Part shown: piece by piece, positions 33,301 to 45,997 of the stretch | Position numbering within the stretch: position 1 is the first letter of the stretch | Layout: each line of letters begins with the position of its first letter | Source: Membranipora membranacea | Taxonomy: Eukaryota > Bryozoa > Gymnolaemata > Cheilostomatida > Membraniporidae | DNA: 60,000 bases | Assembly: GCA_914767715.1 (NCBI GenBank) | Contig: OU612071.1 | Span: 22,691,681 to 22,751,680 of the forward strand | Direction of reading: 5' to 3' | The notes under the pieces: model-generated | Seen by the model: the letters and a program-made list of their open reading frames with translations, nothing else | Databases searched by the model: none | What the model was told of the DNA's origin: nothing | Program-made: the position numbers and the translations under genes

Positions 33301-36300
33301 AGATCTCCAGCAAAACTATTCATGTTAATCTTTTGTTGTCAGCTTCTACGCTAAGTTTGGCTATACAATGTTACTAATGCCAAAGCTAATGCTGAGGGTA
33401 GAAAATTGGGACTAATTCCAGATTTGGTACAGTGTTTATTATGCTGGTATTTGAGGGAGAAACAATGAGGAAGATGATCATGCATAAGTTTAATAAGTTT
33501 TGATACCAATTATACCAAATAACTAAAGCAGGTACCTGCAATCTTTCACTAATCATCTAGCTGATGTTATTCACTGAGCTGATACTTGCTGAGCTGATAA
33601 CTGTGCGAATACCAATTAAAGTAATAATGCATTACATTTAACTAACATACCTGATCATAACCAACAACAAGTTTTTGTCAATGCATTGTCCTTTGTGGAC
33701 CTAACCATTAATCCATGAAATAGGCTGTGACTAATTATGATCTACTCATATTGACTAAGTCTTACGCTTTCACTTGTAGTAGCCAGTATAAAATACCAGC
33801 AGAGCGGTCTGGGCAATGAACTAAACTGACCAAAACATGGCAAGACATAGGCAGTTGTTTGATGCAAATAACTTTGTTGATATAATCTGACATCGGTAGC
33901 AACAACTCTCCTGATTATTCAACTAGTAAACCTAATAATATGGAGAGATATCTCCAGATTTGAGTATCAAGAATACAGAGCACAACAGACCTATCCCTAA
34001 ACCTGTGTTCTGTGTCCTTACTGTGTGATGATGTGGTTCTAAGGGAAAACAGCACACCATCATTACCAAGTTTACCAGTGATACCACAACTTCAGCAGAA
34101 AATCTGGGCCAATTTTTAGAAATGGTATGGTGTTTACAAACCTGATAATCGAGGAAGAAACAAAAAGGACACATTATCAGTTTCGCTATTTGATGACAAA
34201 TACCACATAACTATAGCAGATGTAGAGCTGCTAATCTCAGAACGAAATGAAATCTCTCACCTATCATCCACCTGGCATTATTCACTAAGCTGATAATCGT
34301 GTAAACACCAATTAACATACTAGAACATAGGTAGCTGTAATTTGTGTACCAGATTATAATCTACAAGAAGTTTTGCCACTGCATTGGTATTTTCTATCAC
34401 ATTGACTAGACTCCACCATTAATCCATGGTATAGGCTGTGCCTGATTATCGTTTACTCACCATGACTTAGTATCTTTGTTTATGCATTCACTTTCGACAA
34501 GGGACAGCAGGTGCTCCTTGCTTTGAATAGGTAGTTTATTGCATCGGCACAGTGGACTGGGCAACAAACAAAATTGACACAAACACGGCAAATGTAGGCA
34601 GTTTTTGATGCAAATGACTTAGTTAAAATAACTGACTCTGAACATTGGTAGAAGCAACTCTCCTGATTATCCAAATAACACATCACATATCATCGGCAGA
34701 CACATCATAATTTAGTACCAAGAAGAGAACACATCAAACCTATCCCAATATCCTGGTGTCAAATCTCCTTACTGGTGCTGATCTAATTATTAGGGCAAAC
34801 AGCACATGTTTACTAGCGACCTCGCAACTTAAGTTGTGATCATATGATCATCTCACTCTCCAAGTGCCTGATCGTATGTGTCCTCATGTCATCAGCTCGA
34901 CACCAAATACAGCCAGATGCCAATAGGCCTAGGCTAGAAATCTATCAAAAAATTCACACAACTTCCTAACAGAGCAGTTTAATTTATATTAGAGGTTAGC
35001 AGGCCCATGGTCAAGGGGAGCCAGCGGCGCACTGGCTCCCCTAGAACGCTAAATACAGTGGCCCAAAACCACTGTAATTGAATAATCCATGTCAGAATCA
35101 GCTCCTCTGGGATTTCAAATCGCTTAATATAGGCCATTAATTGTTTGGGGGAGCTTACAGCCCCCTTCCTGTGATACTTAGCGCTCGTCTAGTACTTTTG
35201 CCTCCCCTACCATTTTTTCTAAGCTACGCCCCTGGTTAGGTTCAATTTATTAAAACATCACAACAGTTTGCCAAATTTTCCATACACTTGATAATTTAAA
35301 TATACCTAGAAGAAATGCTCCGTTCATAAACAGCTGAGGATGTGTTTGCTCTGTAAGCCATTGTAACAGGTCCGGTCACCAATGTCTAGAGAGCAATCTA
35401 TAGGGCGCTGCGAGTGAATTACATTGTTTTTTTTTCAGAGTTAAGATCTTCATCATCATCATAATCATTACTAACTGCATCCTGGTTTTATGTTTCATAT
35501 ATTACAACATCATAATATAATATCATATCATATAATCATAAAAGTAGACCAATACAGAGGACCATGCTGAGACGACTTCCCCATGAAAAGAAGAGTCGAA
35601 AATACCCTGAGTTGCCTATGTTTAAACCATAAACCTTTGTGATTCGGGATAAATCTGAGTGGTTGAAAGCCCTGACAACAATTATATGCAGGGTCAAAGA
35701 AAGGAATTTATAGAGTTATGTGACCATTCAGAGAGAGAATAACTCCGACAAAATATAAATACCTAGTGTAGAAAACGCAACGAAAAATCGTAGTGTAAGA
35801 TGGATGCCACAGCTATGAATACAGGACTGTGAGCTGTTTCCTTCTTGTAGTGTTACTTTAGAGTATTCTGATTTGTGTTTGCATGTACTATTGGGAGAAG
35901 TTTCAGCAAAATATATAATGCATAACTATTTATATGGTCCGCTGCATAGTTCAATGCTGCACAAAACTTGACTTACTGAGTTGCAATAAAACTCATGGTA
36001 TCTTGTGTCGACTTACGAAAGTTGATGACATAAATCCTTCCTCTATATTTATAGTCTGACACCAGTGCTGTAGTAGGAGTTAGCCACATTGCACTCTGCA
36101 TCAGTGACCATCTGCATGTCTCTAGACTTGATGTTACTATTGTAAAACTATGTTTCCTGCAAACTCCCAACAGATTCCCTATGAAAAAAAGGTTGAAGAT
36201 TTTAGCTGAGTTACTTGCAGATAAATGAGGCACACTTAAAAAAAATTAACTTCACAAACAATAACGCATCACTCTCTCTGGAATGGACCCTCTTCAGTTT

Positions 36301-39300
36301 CAACTCCCGATGCGGATACTCATATGCATGCAAAGAGTAAAATAACAAGATGTACAGTTTTTAATGGTTCATGAATGAATGATCAGGAACACGGAGCATA
36401 CCGGTAGTTATGTTATACAGTATTAAACTATCTTTGCCCTTATCAGCTACCATTAAAAGGTTAGGGATTGAGGGATTAATCACAATAACTCCTCCGATGT
36501 CACGTAAACTCGGCTCCTGATTATTGTCATAGCTATGAATCGCCCCTGTATCATAGTACTGATGTATCTCAGCTGTGAATGGCTTTAGTCTGAATTTTTT
36601 TACATGATGATTGGTTTAAATAACTGATGGAAGTTTTAAGCTTTTAATACATTTATCTTGTCTGCCGTAATCATTTCAAAAAAAGCTTCCAACAAGAGTC
36701 AAAAATTCTCAAGAAATATCACATACTAAAAAAAAGCGACAAATTTAACACATACGTTTGTGATATGCCTAGTCAGTTCAATTTTTTCTGCAATAAGAAA
36801 CAAAGCAGACCACCACCCTTGTTCTTCTTTGTAGGTCTATCCATCCTTACACTCTGATAACAACCTAAATGAAACTGATGACTTGGCTCTTTCACTTGAA
36901 GGAAAGTTTCAGACAGACAGAAAACTTTAAGTTTTTGTGTAGCCACAATGTAATATTCTTCATCATTTGAAATACTCAAACTGTATTACTATTTCCATCA
37001 TAAAAAATTTCTCTCTATATCTTTGGCAGTTGGAAAGTCTCTAAATTTTAATTTTTAGTGTATTGATATGATATTCATACCGTTTCATTGTTTTCATGAG
37101 TAACAGATTCCTAACTTTCTGTGGCAACATTCTTAGCATAGCTGTATATTATTTTGAACAGGCTAGGCCTACATTTTAACAAGAAAACGAAAATTTAACA
37201 CCATTTTTTATGCCACCTTATCAATCTTTTGTTTACCATTTTTATGTGCATTTCATTGAACCAATTACCACTATATGCTATTTTAGGGTCCAATCAAATC
37301 ACAATAAATTTGTAGTCGTGAGCTCCAACAGAAACCACTATGCCATTTTCATTGTCATGAATTCTAATCCCACTGCCCCACACTAACAACAGGGACTGCA
37401 GGAGCCCCAAAAAGTACTCCCACCTGCATGGTGACTGAGAGCAGACTCGCCGTGACCTTCAATCACCCATTTTACTTTTGAATATGATGAGTTACTTAAC
37501 AATTCGATTTTAGCCAGCATGGTCATCTAAAACCAATGCAAAGAGTGTGTGAACTGAAAGACATTTACCGAGGCTGGTTGAGAAAATAAATACCTCTTTG
37601 TGAAAGTGTTTGCTTACCTTGCAACTCTGGTGACAGATGGTCCAATGCCAATTCAGTGACGCGATCAAAGTCATACGCTGTGATTCCTATCAATATTAGA
37701 ACGGAAATACTTTGAAATGACTGCATAGCCTACACCGCTTTCTGTATCGCAAGTCTACACTTCTAAACTAACATAGTAGGAGTTGTGTCCCTTTGCATTT
37801 TAGTGCACTGAACATGCCCTTAAATTAGCAAGTTTCACATTCAATGATTGCAATGCAAATTCTATACCTTACTCTCATCCAGCCTTGAACATCAATAACC
37901 AGAGAGGTGTTAAACCACTGCGGCCACAGCTGGGTATTTGCCCACCATAGCCACCAGTCAAAAATTAAGATAGAGAGTTGTGGCATCAAAATATCTAGCC
38001 AGTAGCTTTCCATGGAGTTATATAAGCTCTCAATATGTAGGGAGTATCTTCTTCCCCAGTCATCAACAATTATGGATGACAAATGTTGTTGTTAACCAAT
38101 CAGGTGCCTTTTAAATCTAGCTGAGATCCAAAGCTAATGTTTGATCTTAGCTAGATTTTAAAGGCACCTGATTGGTCAACAAAAACATTCGTCATCAGTA
38201 ATAGTGGATGGCTGGGAAAGAAGATACTCCCTACATTTTGAGAGCTCATACAACTCCATGCAAAGCTACTGGCTAGATATTTTGATGCCACAACTCTCTA
38301 TTCGAATTTTTGACTGGTGGCTCTGCTAGGCAAAGTCAAGCTGTGACAGAAGTGGTTTAACAAGGTATTTTCTCTAGATTTCTCCGTATAACTAGAAATT
38401 TAAGTTCAGGTCCCATTTTTTAATTCAATACTGAAGTAACTTTGTTAATGGAATGTGCAATTGAGGGGTCATCGACTGTTGTATAATAATATGAAATTTT
38501 CCTTTAGTAAAGCCATCAGTATTTCTAGAGTGTCATTCATCACCTGCAATAAATGTCCAAGGTCTCAAGAAGTTTGTGGTATTAAAATTCTTCGCCTATG
38601 CTTTTAATTTTGTAGTGCCATTTTTATGTTACAGGGAATTATAAATACCTTATAAAAGTAAAAGTCTACAAATGTAGACAACATTTATGAAATTGTTTGA
38701 AAGTTTAACGGTAATTATCAGATTAATGTTTGATTTACTAAAGATGTTAATTAATTATAAATTTGCACGAATAGAATAAGAAGCAGAATGTCAAGAGTGG
38801 AAACTAATTTTATGGACACGACATAACATTCTTGTGAGCTATAACATCAAACATTTTTGCTATATTATTATATGAATCCCTTTGCAAGAAGTTCGGCAGT
38901 GTTTGTTATGGTGTTGCAGTGTTTTTAATGGTTGTGAGTGGGTTTTGCCTTTCAGTTTGGGAAAATTAATTTCTGCTATTGAACCTCAATGAATATTAGA
39001 GTTTTTCATTCAATGCGCGATCCTCTAAATTAGATCTTCATTGCTGCCTGGTCAGGTTTTTACAAGGACCTAAGCCACTGTTATGGTGGAGAAGTTTGGC
39101 AAAAGTCAGTTATTGATGTGCCTTTTAACTCAGTTGGTTCTAGAGGTAACTGTTCTTATGATGGGTAACTGAAAACTTCAAAAAAACAAACCTGTATTAC
39201 CAAGCAACGGTTGCCAATTGGGATTGAAGTGAATAAAAAAATTGTTTGTAAAAAATTTATTCGAGGAGTTTTTTTCAATAGGATGCTGTAGAGACAAGAT

Positions 39301-42300
39301 CCTCGCTATTTGCATTGTTCTATACATAACTTCTACAATTAAATTGGCTGAGTAAACTCACACACAAAACATTGACCATATATAAACTCTATGATTATTC
39401 AGTATTACTCATATCGACACTATAGCTCGATAAATTTAAGTGACACATGCGTAATCCAGTCACAATTGTTTAATACTGCATGCTTACTGCTCTTATGGGG
39501 ATGCAACTCCAACATGTCATTGAGAATCTTACTGCAGAGTTGAGATACAGAAAGTAGTGTGGACGGAATAGAAGCAGGCAATACCATAAAGGAAGTCATT
39601 CTTTGTGACTAGTCTTGTATATTTTCGTGTACATTTCTTCTCACAAGAATTAACCTACATACCTACATACCGTATGGCGTGTTATGGTAAACCATATTAG
39701 AGTTTATGGCACTTTCCTTCGTCAATGATCCATAAATAACATCTGAGTAAGCACTGGCCTCACTGGCTGAAACAACCAATCTTTTGTTACTTCCATAGAT
39801 TGAAGATAGGTAAATACCCTAAAATTAAATGAAGAGAACACTATTCATACTGCAATACCACATCTTTAAAGATTTGATCGTTATTAGAGGACTCTCAAAT
39901 TGGTATGTGGAAGGAAAATCTAATCAAAAGCTTAATAAAATCGACTTAAAAAAGAATGATATAATTGTTGAATAAACATGTTTCATACCATGATATTAAT
40001 CCATATCTCAAATCACCCAAAACAAATTAAACTGTCAAACATTTGAAATCTGCAGTCTCTAGTCATCAATTTGATTGTCTTTGCTATTATTTTCCTCAGT
40101 AGAAAAGAAATAGAATGCTAACAAAGAAATAAGGGAGCTTGACAGTAGATTTATTAATCACCAACCTGTGAAATACATTAAATCTCTTTCATGGAAATTC
40201 AAGAATAAGAGTTGTAATTTGAAACCCAAAGAGAACAAAACATTTTCAAGAAGCTGAGTAATTCTGATCGTCATGCCTGTACTATTTAAGCCCATCTCTG
40301 TTTTCATTCTATGATCATATCGGCATAAGAGATGTACATATTTATAATAATTATTTGAATTATTTCTCAAATGAAGATTTTTATGTAAAGAATGTGCGAT
40401 CAAACTAGATTCAAACTAATCTCCTCACTATACAGGTCAAAATTGTAGCATTCTATGAGAATAAATTTGCTTCATTGTCTCACAAATGGGCCCGAGAAAA
40501 CAAAGGAGTTGCGGTTAGAAAACTCCAACATTGTCATGCCTGTTACTTCTCTTCGGGTTCCATATTGGCTCATATCTAAGGTTCCATTCCCACACCGTCC
40601 TACACCTACAGTCACATAGCAGATACGCGTGCACTAGCAGTGGAAATGAGAAGAGAGAGAGAGAGGGCAATGGTTGGGCTCAAGAAAGGTAATAATCAGC
40701 CTCTCTTAATAACGTTGACCATGCCTCAATTCTACTGTATACGTGCTGACCAATAACAATATTCAATCATCATCAGAAAATTGTAGCATTTATGATCGCG
40801 TGACTTCATGTATATATCAATTATAAGTTTTGCTTGAAACACGATGGAAATGACCAAGTGCTACAAAAGAACCAACCAAGCCATGTCAGTACTTGAAGTT
40901 CAATCTTAAGCTTAAGCCTGCGTACACATGACCATGTGTCAACAAAATGCAACCACTCTCCATCTAACTGCTGATATGCAAACAATAGGACAACAATATG
41001 TGCTTCAGTACCGATACCATCATTGTATTGGCTTGGTCCCCACCTCCGCTCCAAGTTTCCAGCAAGGTCTTAAATTAAAATTGGTTATCAGTTGCCACAT
41101 TGGTCCATGCAGTTCTGCAGCGATTACGATGTAAGACACAAAGCAAAAGTCATATTTAATAAGGAAAAGTGAATAGTTTGATCAGTTAAAGTTGGACGAT
41201 AGGAAAGCTTATCAGACACAAATGGAATTGTTATCGAAAGGAGTCTGACTGGTTATGGATAGGCCTGTACTGCATGTTGACCAAGCCGTAGCCTATCTAA
41301 AATACGGTGTGTGTAGCCAAACCTTTACTTTATGAGCATGTTATCTTTGGAAAGTAAATGCATTGTTTATTTCCTAATCATCAAAGAAACAGATAATTAA
41401 CTAGTTCAGTCGAGATCACGCATTGATTTTTTTCTCAGTCACACAATCAATCCCAACGCATCTTATAGCCATACCAAGTTTGGGGAATCTGATAATCACA
41501 TGTGAATGCTTCTTCATGTTACGTTGCATTGCAAAAGAGATATGCAAAAAAACCATGTTCCTTACAAACGAAATTGCTCATTCTCCCTAGACGATAATAG
41601 CCAATTGCACACTCTCCAGCTCTGTCCCACTGTCTGTGACCAACAATAAGCACAGATCGGTCACCTAGCTTCTTCTATAAAATAGAAATTCAGAAAATAA
41701 GTCTCTTCTCAAACCCTTTCCAGCATCATCTCTTGTGTTATGTAAAAAAACTTAAGAATACTTCTCTATAATCAAATGATAATTAAAGTAACAATGTTCA
41801 CTAGTTATTATTACTTCCACTTAGCATAATATGCATTTTCAGTGCCTGCTTAGTTAATCATCTGATTGCTCATGCAATCGGTGTAACTTACCAAGAGAAA
41901 TCCAGATCCTACCCGAGCATTATATGGTGGAGTGTGCTCTACCCCAATCTGCATGACTGTGTTCTTCACATAGTCCAACAAAAAATATCTTCTGAAAATT
42001 ATAGAGCAAGTATTCATCACAAACTATGTATGTACTAGTTTGTTCCATTTGTTATGTAGAAGATCAAAGCAGATTTCAAAGATTATGAATTTGATAGCTA
42101 TATTACAAAAAGTACCGTTATTAGCAACAACTTAACAAAGGATACAAAGTATTTCCCAAACAAAATTTGAACTCACTGTATATTGCACCTTTCACCTCTC
42201 CAGCCAGCAGTACACATACATATAACCCTATTGGTGACATCCGTTGTACATTGTCCATGACCATTGCATTTGCTAGGGCTGCAGATAGCTGTAAAAAAAA

Positions 42301-43611
42301 CCATGGTGAATTCAGTCTTTCATGTACAGGTTTTCTTTATCTGTCTCTATCTGTATTTTTTATGACAAGATAAGAAATTGAATTTGCTATTTACCATGGT
42401 AGTGCAATGAGTCTATTTGATTGATGAAAGGAATGAGAAACAGTATGAGTTAGAAGAAGTATTCGACAATAATTGCTGTAGCTGCAATGAGAACTAACGG
42501 ACATCACAATCTGGACCTTCGTAGCCAATTAAGCATATACAGTTGACACCCTCCCTTGTATCATAACACGTAGGTGATCCTGGTGCATGCCAGCATTTAT
42601 CACATCTATTGTGGCGCTGTTCCATATTGTTGGCTTAAAAAACAAGCAAATACAAGTTGATTATCGCATAGAACTATTGATGAACGAGCATAATGTTGAC
42701 TTGATGTTTGAGCTGTTATAAAAGCAAAAATCTCGCATGTCACCATTTAGGAAACCAATAAACTTTCGTTTTTCACCATATCCCTTGCCTTTGCCTCAAC
42801 CCATTTACAAAGCGCTGGAATTAGGGCCACAAAAGAAGTTGTGCACTCATGGTAATAATCTAATAAATCTGGCTTGTACGAACAACACACCTGTGCTGAC
42901 CCGGGCCATACATGCCTCACCAGGTAAGGTTGATTTTAATACTAAATGGCAATTTAGTTTACCATGCCTGCACAATTAGAAAGATGAACAAGATTTCTTG
43001 CTTATCACCTCTAGTTTACATTTGAACCTACCGGCAATTCAGCTGTGTATAATGCACGTCGATTATCACTATGAATAGTTATTTGAATACATAATCTAAA
43101 CAAACTAAACATGAACATACTGAGCATAATTTGATGAATCAACCATGCTGTTCTATCCACCACAAGCGCAGACAATGATGACCCACCGACCCACATGGTG
43201 CTCTTCAATGATGTGAACCGACAGTAAGGTTCATTACTGGTTGTAAAAATATAAACAGAGCCTGTAGCTCAACTGCAGTACTGCCGGACCTCACCTGAAA
43301 CAAATAAACTACATAGAGTGCATAAAGCTACTAATTTTGACTTGAAAGATTACAACAAATGCCGAGCAAAAACTAGTGATAGCAATGATGAAATAATTAT
43401 TGGTTATTTTTACTAACCAGTCCCAGTATTGAGTAAAAAGATTGAAGCTAGTTTCCAATCGGTGACCATCAGGAATTCATGGTAATATGGATGTTGGGAC
43501 ACATGACCATTGCTGGGGCTCATTTTAAAGTTTCTTGTTCTGAAGTTGTAATTGTATATTGCTCCACTACCAGTCTTCTTGACTCTGTCAGTCCTCTTGA
43601 TGCTATAGGGT
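30221..43611 (-). CDS. Spliced gene: EGF-like / beta-propeller-like extracellular protein
   Basis: Fifteen exons, in transcript order: 43611-43418, 43261-43032, 42616-42499, 42288-42177, 41991-41892, 41674-41566, 41068-40926, 39818-39671, 37686-37618, 37382-37303, 36558-36402, 36178-36017, 30957-30832, 30628-30614, 30363-30221. Thirteen of the fourteen junctions join in phase with ordinary donor and acceptor signals. The 40926 donor is weak, and the 37303 donor and 36558 acceptor are the least certain. Exons 1-2 (DWKLASIFLLNTGT, GSVYIFTTSNEPYC) look like propeller blades; exons 3-4 are EGF-like; exons 5-12 look like a second propeller (FLLKKLGDRSVLIVGHRQWD, GGVIVINPSIPNLLMVADKG, SDYKYRGRIYVINF); exon 13 is a third EGF-like domain. 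The C-terminus is a hydrophobic tail ending near the stop, as in GPI-anchored proteins. A secreted or surface-attached adhesion or recognition role is inferred. The signal peptide exon was not found upstream of 43611. Family name unknown. Confidence 0.75.
30614..30628 (-). CDS. 15-nt microexon
   Basis: On the minus strand, GGTTACAG precedes ATTCTCCAAGAACTG and GTGAGTGC follows. Both splice signals are strong. It is phase 1 at both ends, so it can be skipped or included without a frame change, adding five residues between the third EGF-like domain and the C-terminal tail. Confidence 0.55.
30832..30957 (-). CDS. EGF-like domain exon 3
   Basis: The exon encodes VGADDCASAPCGPHGIFSDS, then WRGNGFECLCHVDWSGSTCS. 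Six cysteines spaced C-x4-C-x(n)-C-x-C-x(8)-C with GxxC endings fit an EGF-like module (one of the six cysteines is not obvious in the middle loop). Symmetrical phase-1 borders are typical of shuffled extracellular modules. The acceptor AAATGCAG and donor GTAAGT are canonical. Confidence 0.65.
32405..32596 (+). other. Plus-strand coding-like remnant inside the intron
   Basis: HSVNEKVALKHDFRKLKESH, FIFEGHVVSPIDLDRLAVPN and LSSHGKLLTLLHAGLLTHMK are open on the strand opposite to the host gene, ending at TGA. It reads like former coding sequence, perhaps of a mobile element. No family recognised. Confidence 0.3.
33543..34830. repeat. Diverged tandem duplication, period about 0.71 kb
   Basis: Matching ordered blocks in both copies include TATTCACT.AGCTGATA, AACCATTAATCCATG.ATAGG-like, GCAAATGTAGGCAGTT / ACATAGGCAGTTGTT, CAACTCTCCTGATTAT and AACCTATCCC. 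Similarity is moderate. No coding sense conserved between the copies. Confidence 0.65.
35000..35234. mobile_element. Short hAT-like relic
   Basis: It begins CAGGCCCATGGTCAAGGGG and ends AAGCTACGCCCCTG, an imperfect inverted pair resembling the CAGGGGCGTAGC ends of some hAT elements. The flanks share GTTAG (34995-34999 and 35235-35239), shorter than the 8 bp expected. An inner hairpin GGGGAGCCAG...CTGGCTCCCC lies near the left end. Confidence 0.4.
36773..36933 (-). pseudogene. LINE endonuclease fragment
   Basis: The minus-strand frame reads LKVFCLSETFLQVKEPSHQF, HLGCYQSVRMDRPTKKNKGG, GLLCF. The CLSETxL, GYxxxRxDR and GGGLL motifs are those of the AP-type endonuclease of non-LTR retrotransposons. 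It lies in an intron of the surface-protein gene, on its sense strand, as a short fragment without the rest of the element. Confidence 0.6.
37910..38360. mobile_element. TTAA-flanked foldback element (451 bp)
   Basis: The arms (about 37910-38130 and 38140-38360) are inverted copies, matching over more than 200 bp each with few changes. Shared blocks include CTATTCGAATTTTTGACTGG-like, GATGCCACAACTCTCTA, GAGTATCTTCTT and ACCAATCAGGTGCC. The borders are TTAAACCACT and AGTGGTTTAA. TTAA target duplications are typical of piggyBac- and Kolobok-type elements. Intronic. Confidence 0.65.
42177..42288 (-). CDS. EGF-like domain exon 2
   Basis: ICSPSKCNGHGQCTTDVTNR then VICMCTAGWRGERCNI. The C-x4-C-x5-C-x8-C-x-C-x8-C spacing is a textbook EGF-like module without the calcium-binding signature. 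Acceptor TTTTTACAG, donor GTGAGT. Confidence 0.75.
42499..42616 (-). CDS. EGF-like domain exon 1
   Basis: RHNRCDKCWHAPGSPTCYDT then REGVNCICLIGYEGPDCDV. The second half (CICLIGYEGPDC) is a clear EGF end; the first half is atypical (CDKC). The acceptor may be GAACAG (used here, in phase) or TTTTTTAAG a few codons upstream. Donor GTTAGT. Confidence 0.65.
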
Positions 43612-44885
43612 CTGCGCAAGCTACAAGTATTGACAATGAAAATGATGTAATCACATCAGAAAATTGATCAAATTGAAGGTGAGATGAAAACAAATATTAT
43701 TGAAACAGCAATCAACTCAGCACTTATATATGGAAACGAAGATACGGCAGTTATTTGTGCAACTAAAATAAGGGTGCTTTGGCAGATTTAAAATTAAGAC
43801 TAGAGGAACATGAGAGTAATGGAACAGGCTGCGATAAAGATGATAGGAGTAATTAATGGTGATTCCATTTGAATTTTATAATTTTATATTATATCCTCTC
43901 AGCAAATGTTCATTTACCTTATTACACTCTCTCTATACATCTTCAAACTACTGCTGCCACACCGGCAAATGTGTGCTTATGAAATGATTATGTACAGCTC
44001 AAAACTAATAATATGAGGCTGCAATTTCAGTATAATCACGTAAAGGGAAAATAATTTGCACAAACCAAAGCACGCTATGAATGAATTATCTAGCGTAAAT
44101 ATTGGTGTTGTCACCACCTCTTCATCACCTAGTGTGTTAATTTCATACTCTGAGTTTGTGCATATAATTTAACTTTTTATTTTTTAACACTTCTAACCAT
44201 CAGGTGACAATTTTGAGATTGAAGCCTCAATAAGTTTTCTTTGAGCTAAACAGAATTAATTAATTCGCATGAGTGATTGCTGTACTTCAAGTTTGGTAAA
44301 TATTTATTAGAAAGTGTAAAAATTTAATTTGATTGAAAGAATTCAGAAGCAACTTAGTAACAGTCAAGTTATCTAAACACATCATGAACCTTCATTGGAA
44401 TAAGCTCGAACATGCAGCATATTAACTTGATCAGGATTCAGGTAAAGCAATCGTAGTAACTATTATCACTACCCTCAACTTGTGACCAATTACATAAAAG
44501 ATCCGAATAGAACCCACTTGAATATTCTAGTTGTATCTACAGAATTATCGCTTGTCATTGAAATATCTGTAAATTCGTAAGAAGCCACACCTGAAAGATA
44601 TAGCAGAAATAAGTGATAAGCTTGCTATTATTTCCCTATTACTCAAAAAAAAGATGCCTGATGTTGATTTTTTCCTCTTGATTTGAATAAAGTCTTACAA
44701 TATAAGCTCGCAATTTTGTTCAAGGCAAAAACATGTTAACATGTGTAAAAATCAGATCTGGAAGTATGTAGTATGTGGCTAAACACATGTGAAAGAGCAT
44801 CTTGACCATGATGTTTGAATATTGAACTACTGTGGTTTAAGGGGCGTAACACATGGGATAAATGGGGTGTTTTCATGTGCCATGG
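43612..44885. other. Upstream of the surface gene, 5' exons not located
   Basis: Sequence is AT-rich. Just upstream of the first modelled exon a pyrimidine-rich stretch precedes a second possible acceptor (ACTTGTAG at about 43621), so that exon may start 9 bases earlier. No signal-peptide exon or promoter could be assigned. Confidence 0.35.
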
Positions 44886-44911
44886 GGTTTTTGTATGTAT
44901 GTATGTATGTA
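44886..44911. repeat. GTAT microsatellite, possible LINE 3' end
   Basis: Five to six GTAT units. The LINE on the minus strand would end here, and several LINE groups carry short tandem repeats at the 3' end. Confidence 0.5.
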
Positions 44912-45329
44912 TTGCATTGTCTCAGGAAGAGAAATAAAAATGTTTATGTGGGTGATCTCTTATAATATTCTCTAAAAGTAAGCTCAGTTAGATTGTAATG
45001 TAAAAATATATGGATATAAAACGATATATGGAAATAAATAATTGTATATAAAAATTCTTTTTCAAATCTATTTACGAAAAACTATGTTCACATATCTGAC
45101 GGAGTGGGCCCTAAAACTGTTAAAGAGTAGCTGAGTTTGTTGTTATATTGCCTGAAACCGGCGTTTTTAATGTTGGCACTGGGTCATAACGGTTGCATTG
45201 TTTTTCAGTTTATGTGCATATGTATTGTGTCTTAGGAATGATTGACCGCCTGCTAGGTATTATGCAGTACTGATAAGATGTTTCAGTTTTCGATGAGAGT
45301 CTGATTTGAGATGTTTAAGACTACCACTA

Positions 45330-45997
45330 GATATTAACTGATAACAATTTCTAGAAAAGGTTTGTAACAAGTTCGTATGATTTTCTCGTTTATGCCTAGA
45401 TAGTAGAGGTTGGCAAGTAAGTATTCTTGATGGTCTTCTCGGTATTAAGGGTAAAGTCTAGTTTATTAGATCAAACTGTGCCCGGATAGGTGAATGAGTT
45501 CACAACTTCGATGTTACTATTGTTGATGATTAGATACGGCGCTGGCAGAGGGTTACCTCTTACATTGCTGAATACTAACTCCTTCGTTTTCTTGGCATTG
45601 AGAAGAAGGTCGTTGCAGAAACACCAGTTTTCTAGATGGGTAGCTTCTTCTTGTAACTTTGTTTGTGTTGTTTCAGAAAGATATTCTAGTAGAACTGTGT
45701 CGCCAGCATTTTCATAACAGTTGTTGATTGATGGACTAAAGGCATCTGTGCTACAGTCAGAACAGGAGAACAGGAACAGACTCAGGACACAGCCCTGTGG
45801 ACGTGTTGATGTTTTAATTGTGTTGGTTGATGTTATTACCTTCTGTTTTCGGTCGGTCAGGAAACTATAAACCCAATTAACTATATTCGGATGGAAGTCA
45901 TAGCCACCGAGTTTATATGTGAGTAATTTTGGATTGATAGTATTGAAGGCACTTGTAAAGTGGATGAATAGAGCTCTGACATGGTTCTTGGCATTCA
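45330..45997 (-). pseudogene. LINE reverse transcriptase, 3' part (split by insertion)
   Basis: The frame reads NHVRALFIHFTSAFNTINPK, WVYSFLTDRKQKV, RPQGCVLSLFLF, YENAGDTVLLEYL, LENWCFCNDLLLNAKKTKEL and VVNSFTYPG. These are the LINE motifs FIDFSSAFNTI, GxxQGCVLSPxLF, YADDT, WCxxNxLxLNxxKTKE and FxYLG. The catalytic YADD has become NAGD, so the enzyme is dead. The tail runs to about 45330. The 5' part lies at 50104-50884, and the break at 45998/50103 falls within the reading frame, across a TA-flanked insertion. Confidence 0.8.

Larger units (their letters stand above)
30964..36016 (-). other. 5.1-kb intron with repeats
   Basis: The flanking exons join in frame across it (INF-R-VGADDC). It contains a hAT-like relic (35000-35234), a ~0.7-kb tandem duplication (33543-34830) and a plus-strand open segment at 32405-32596. 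No further exon was recognised. Confidence 0.5.
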
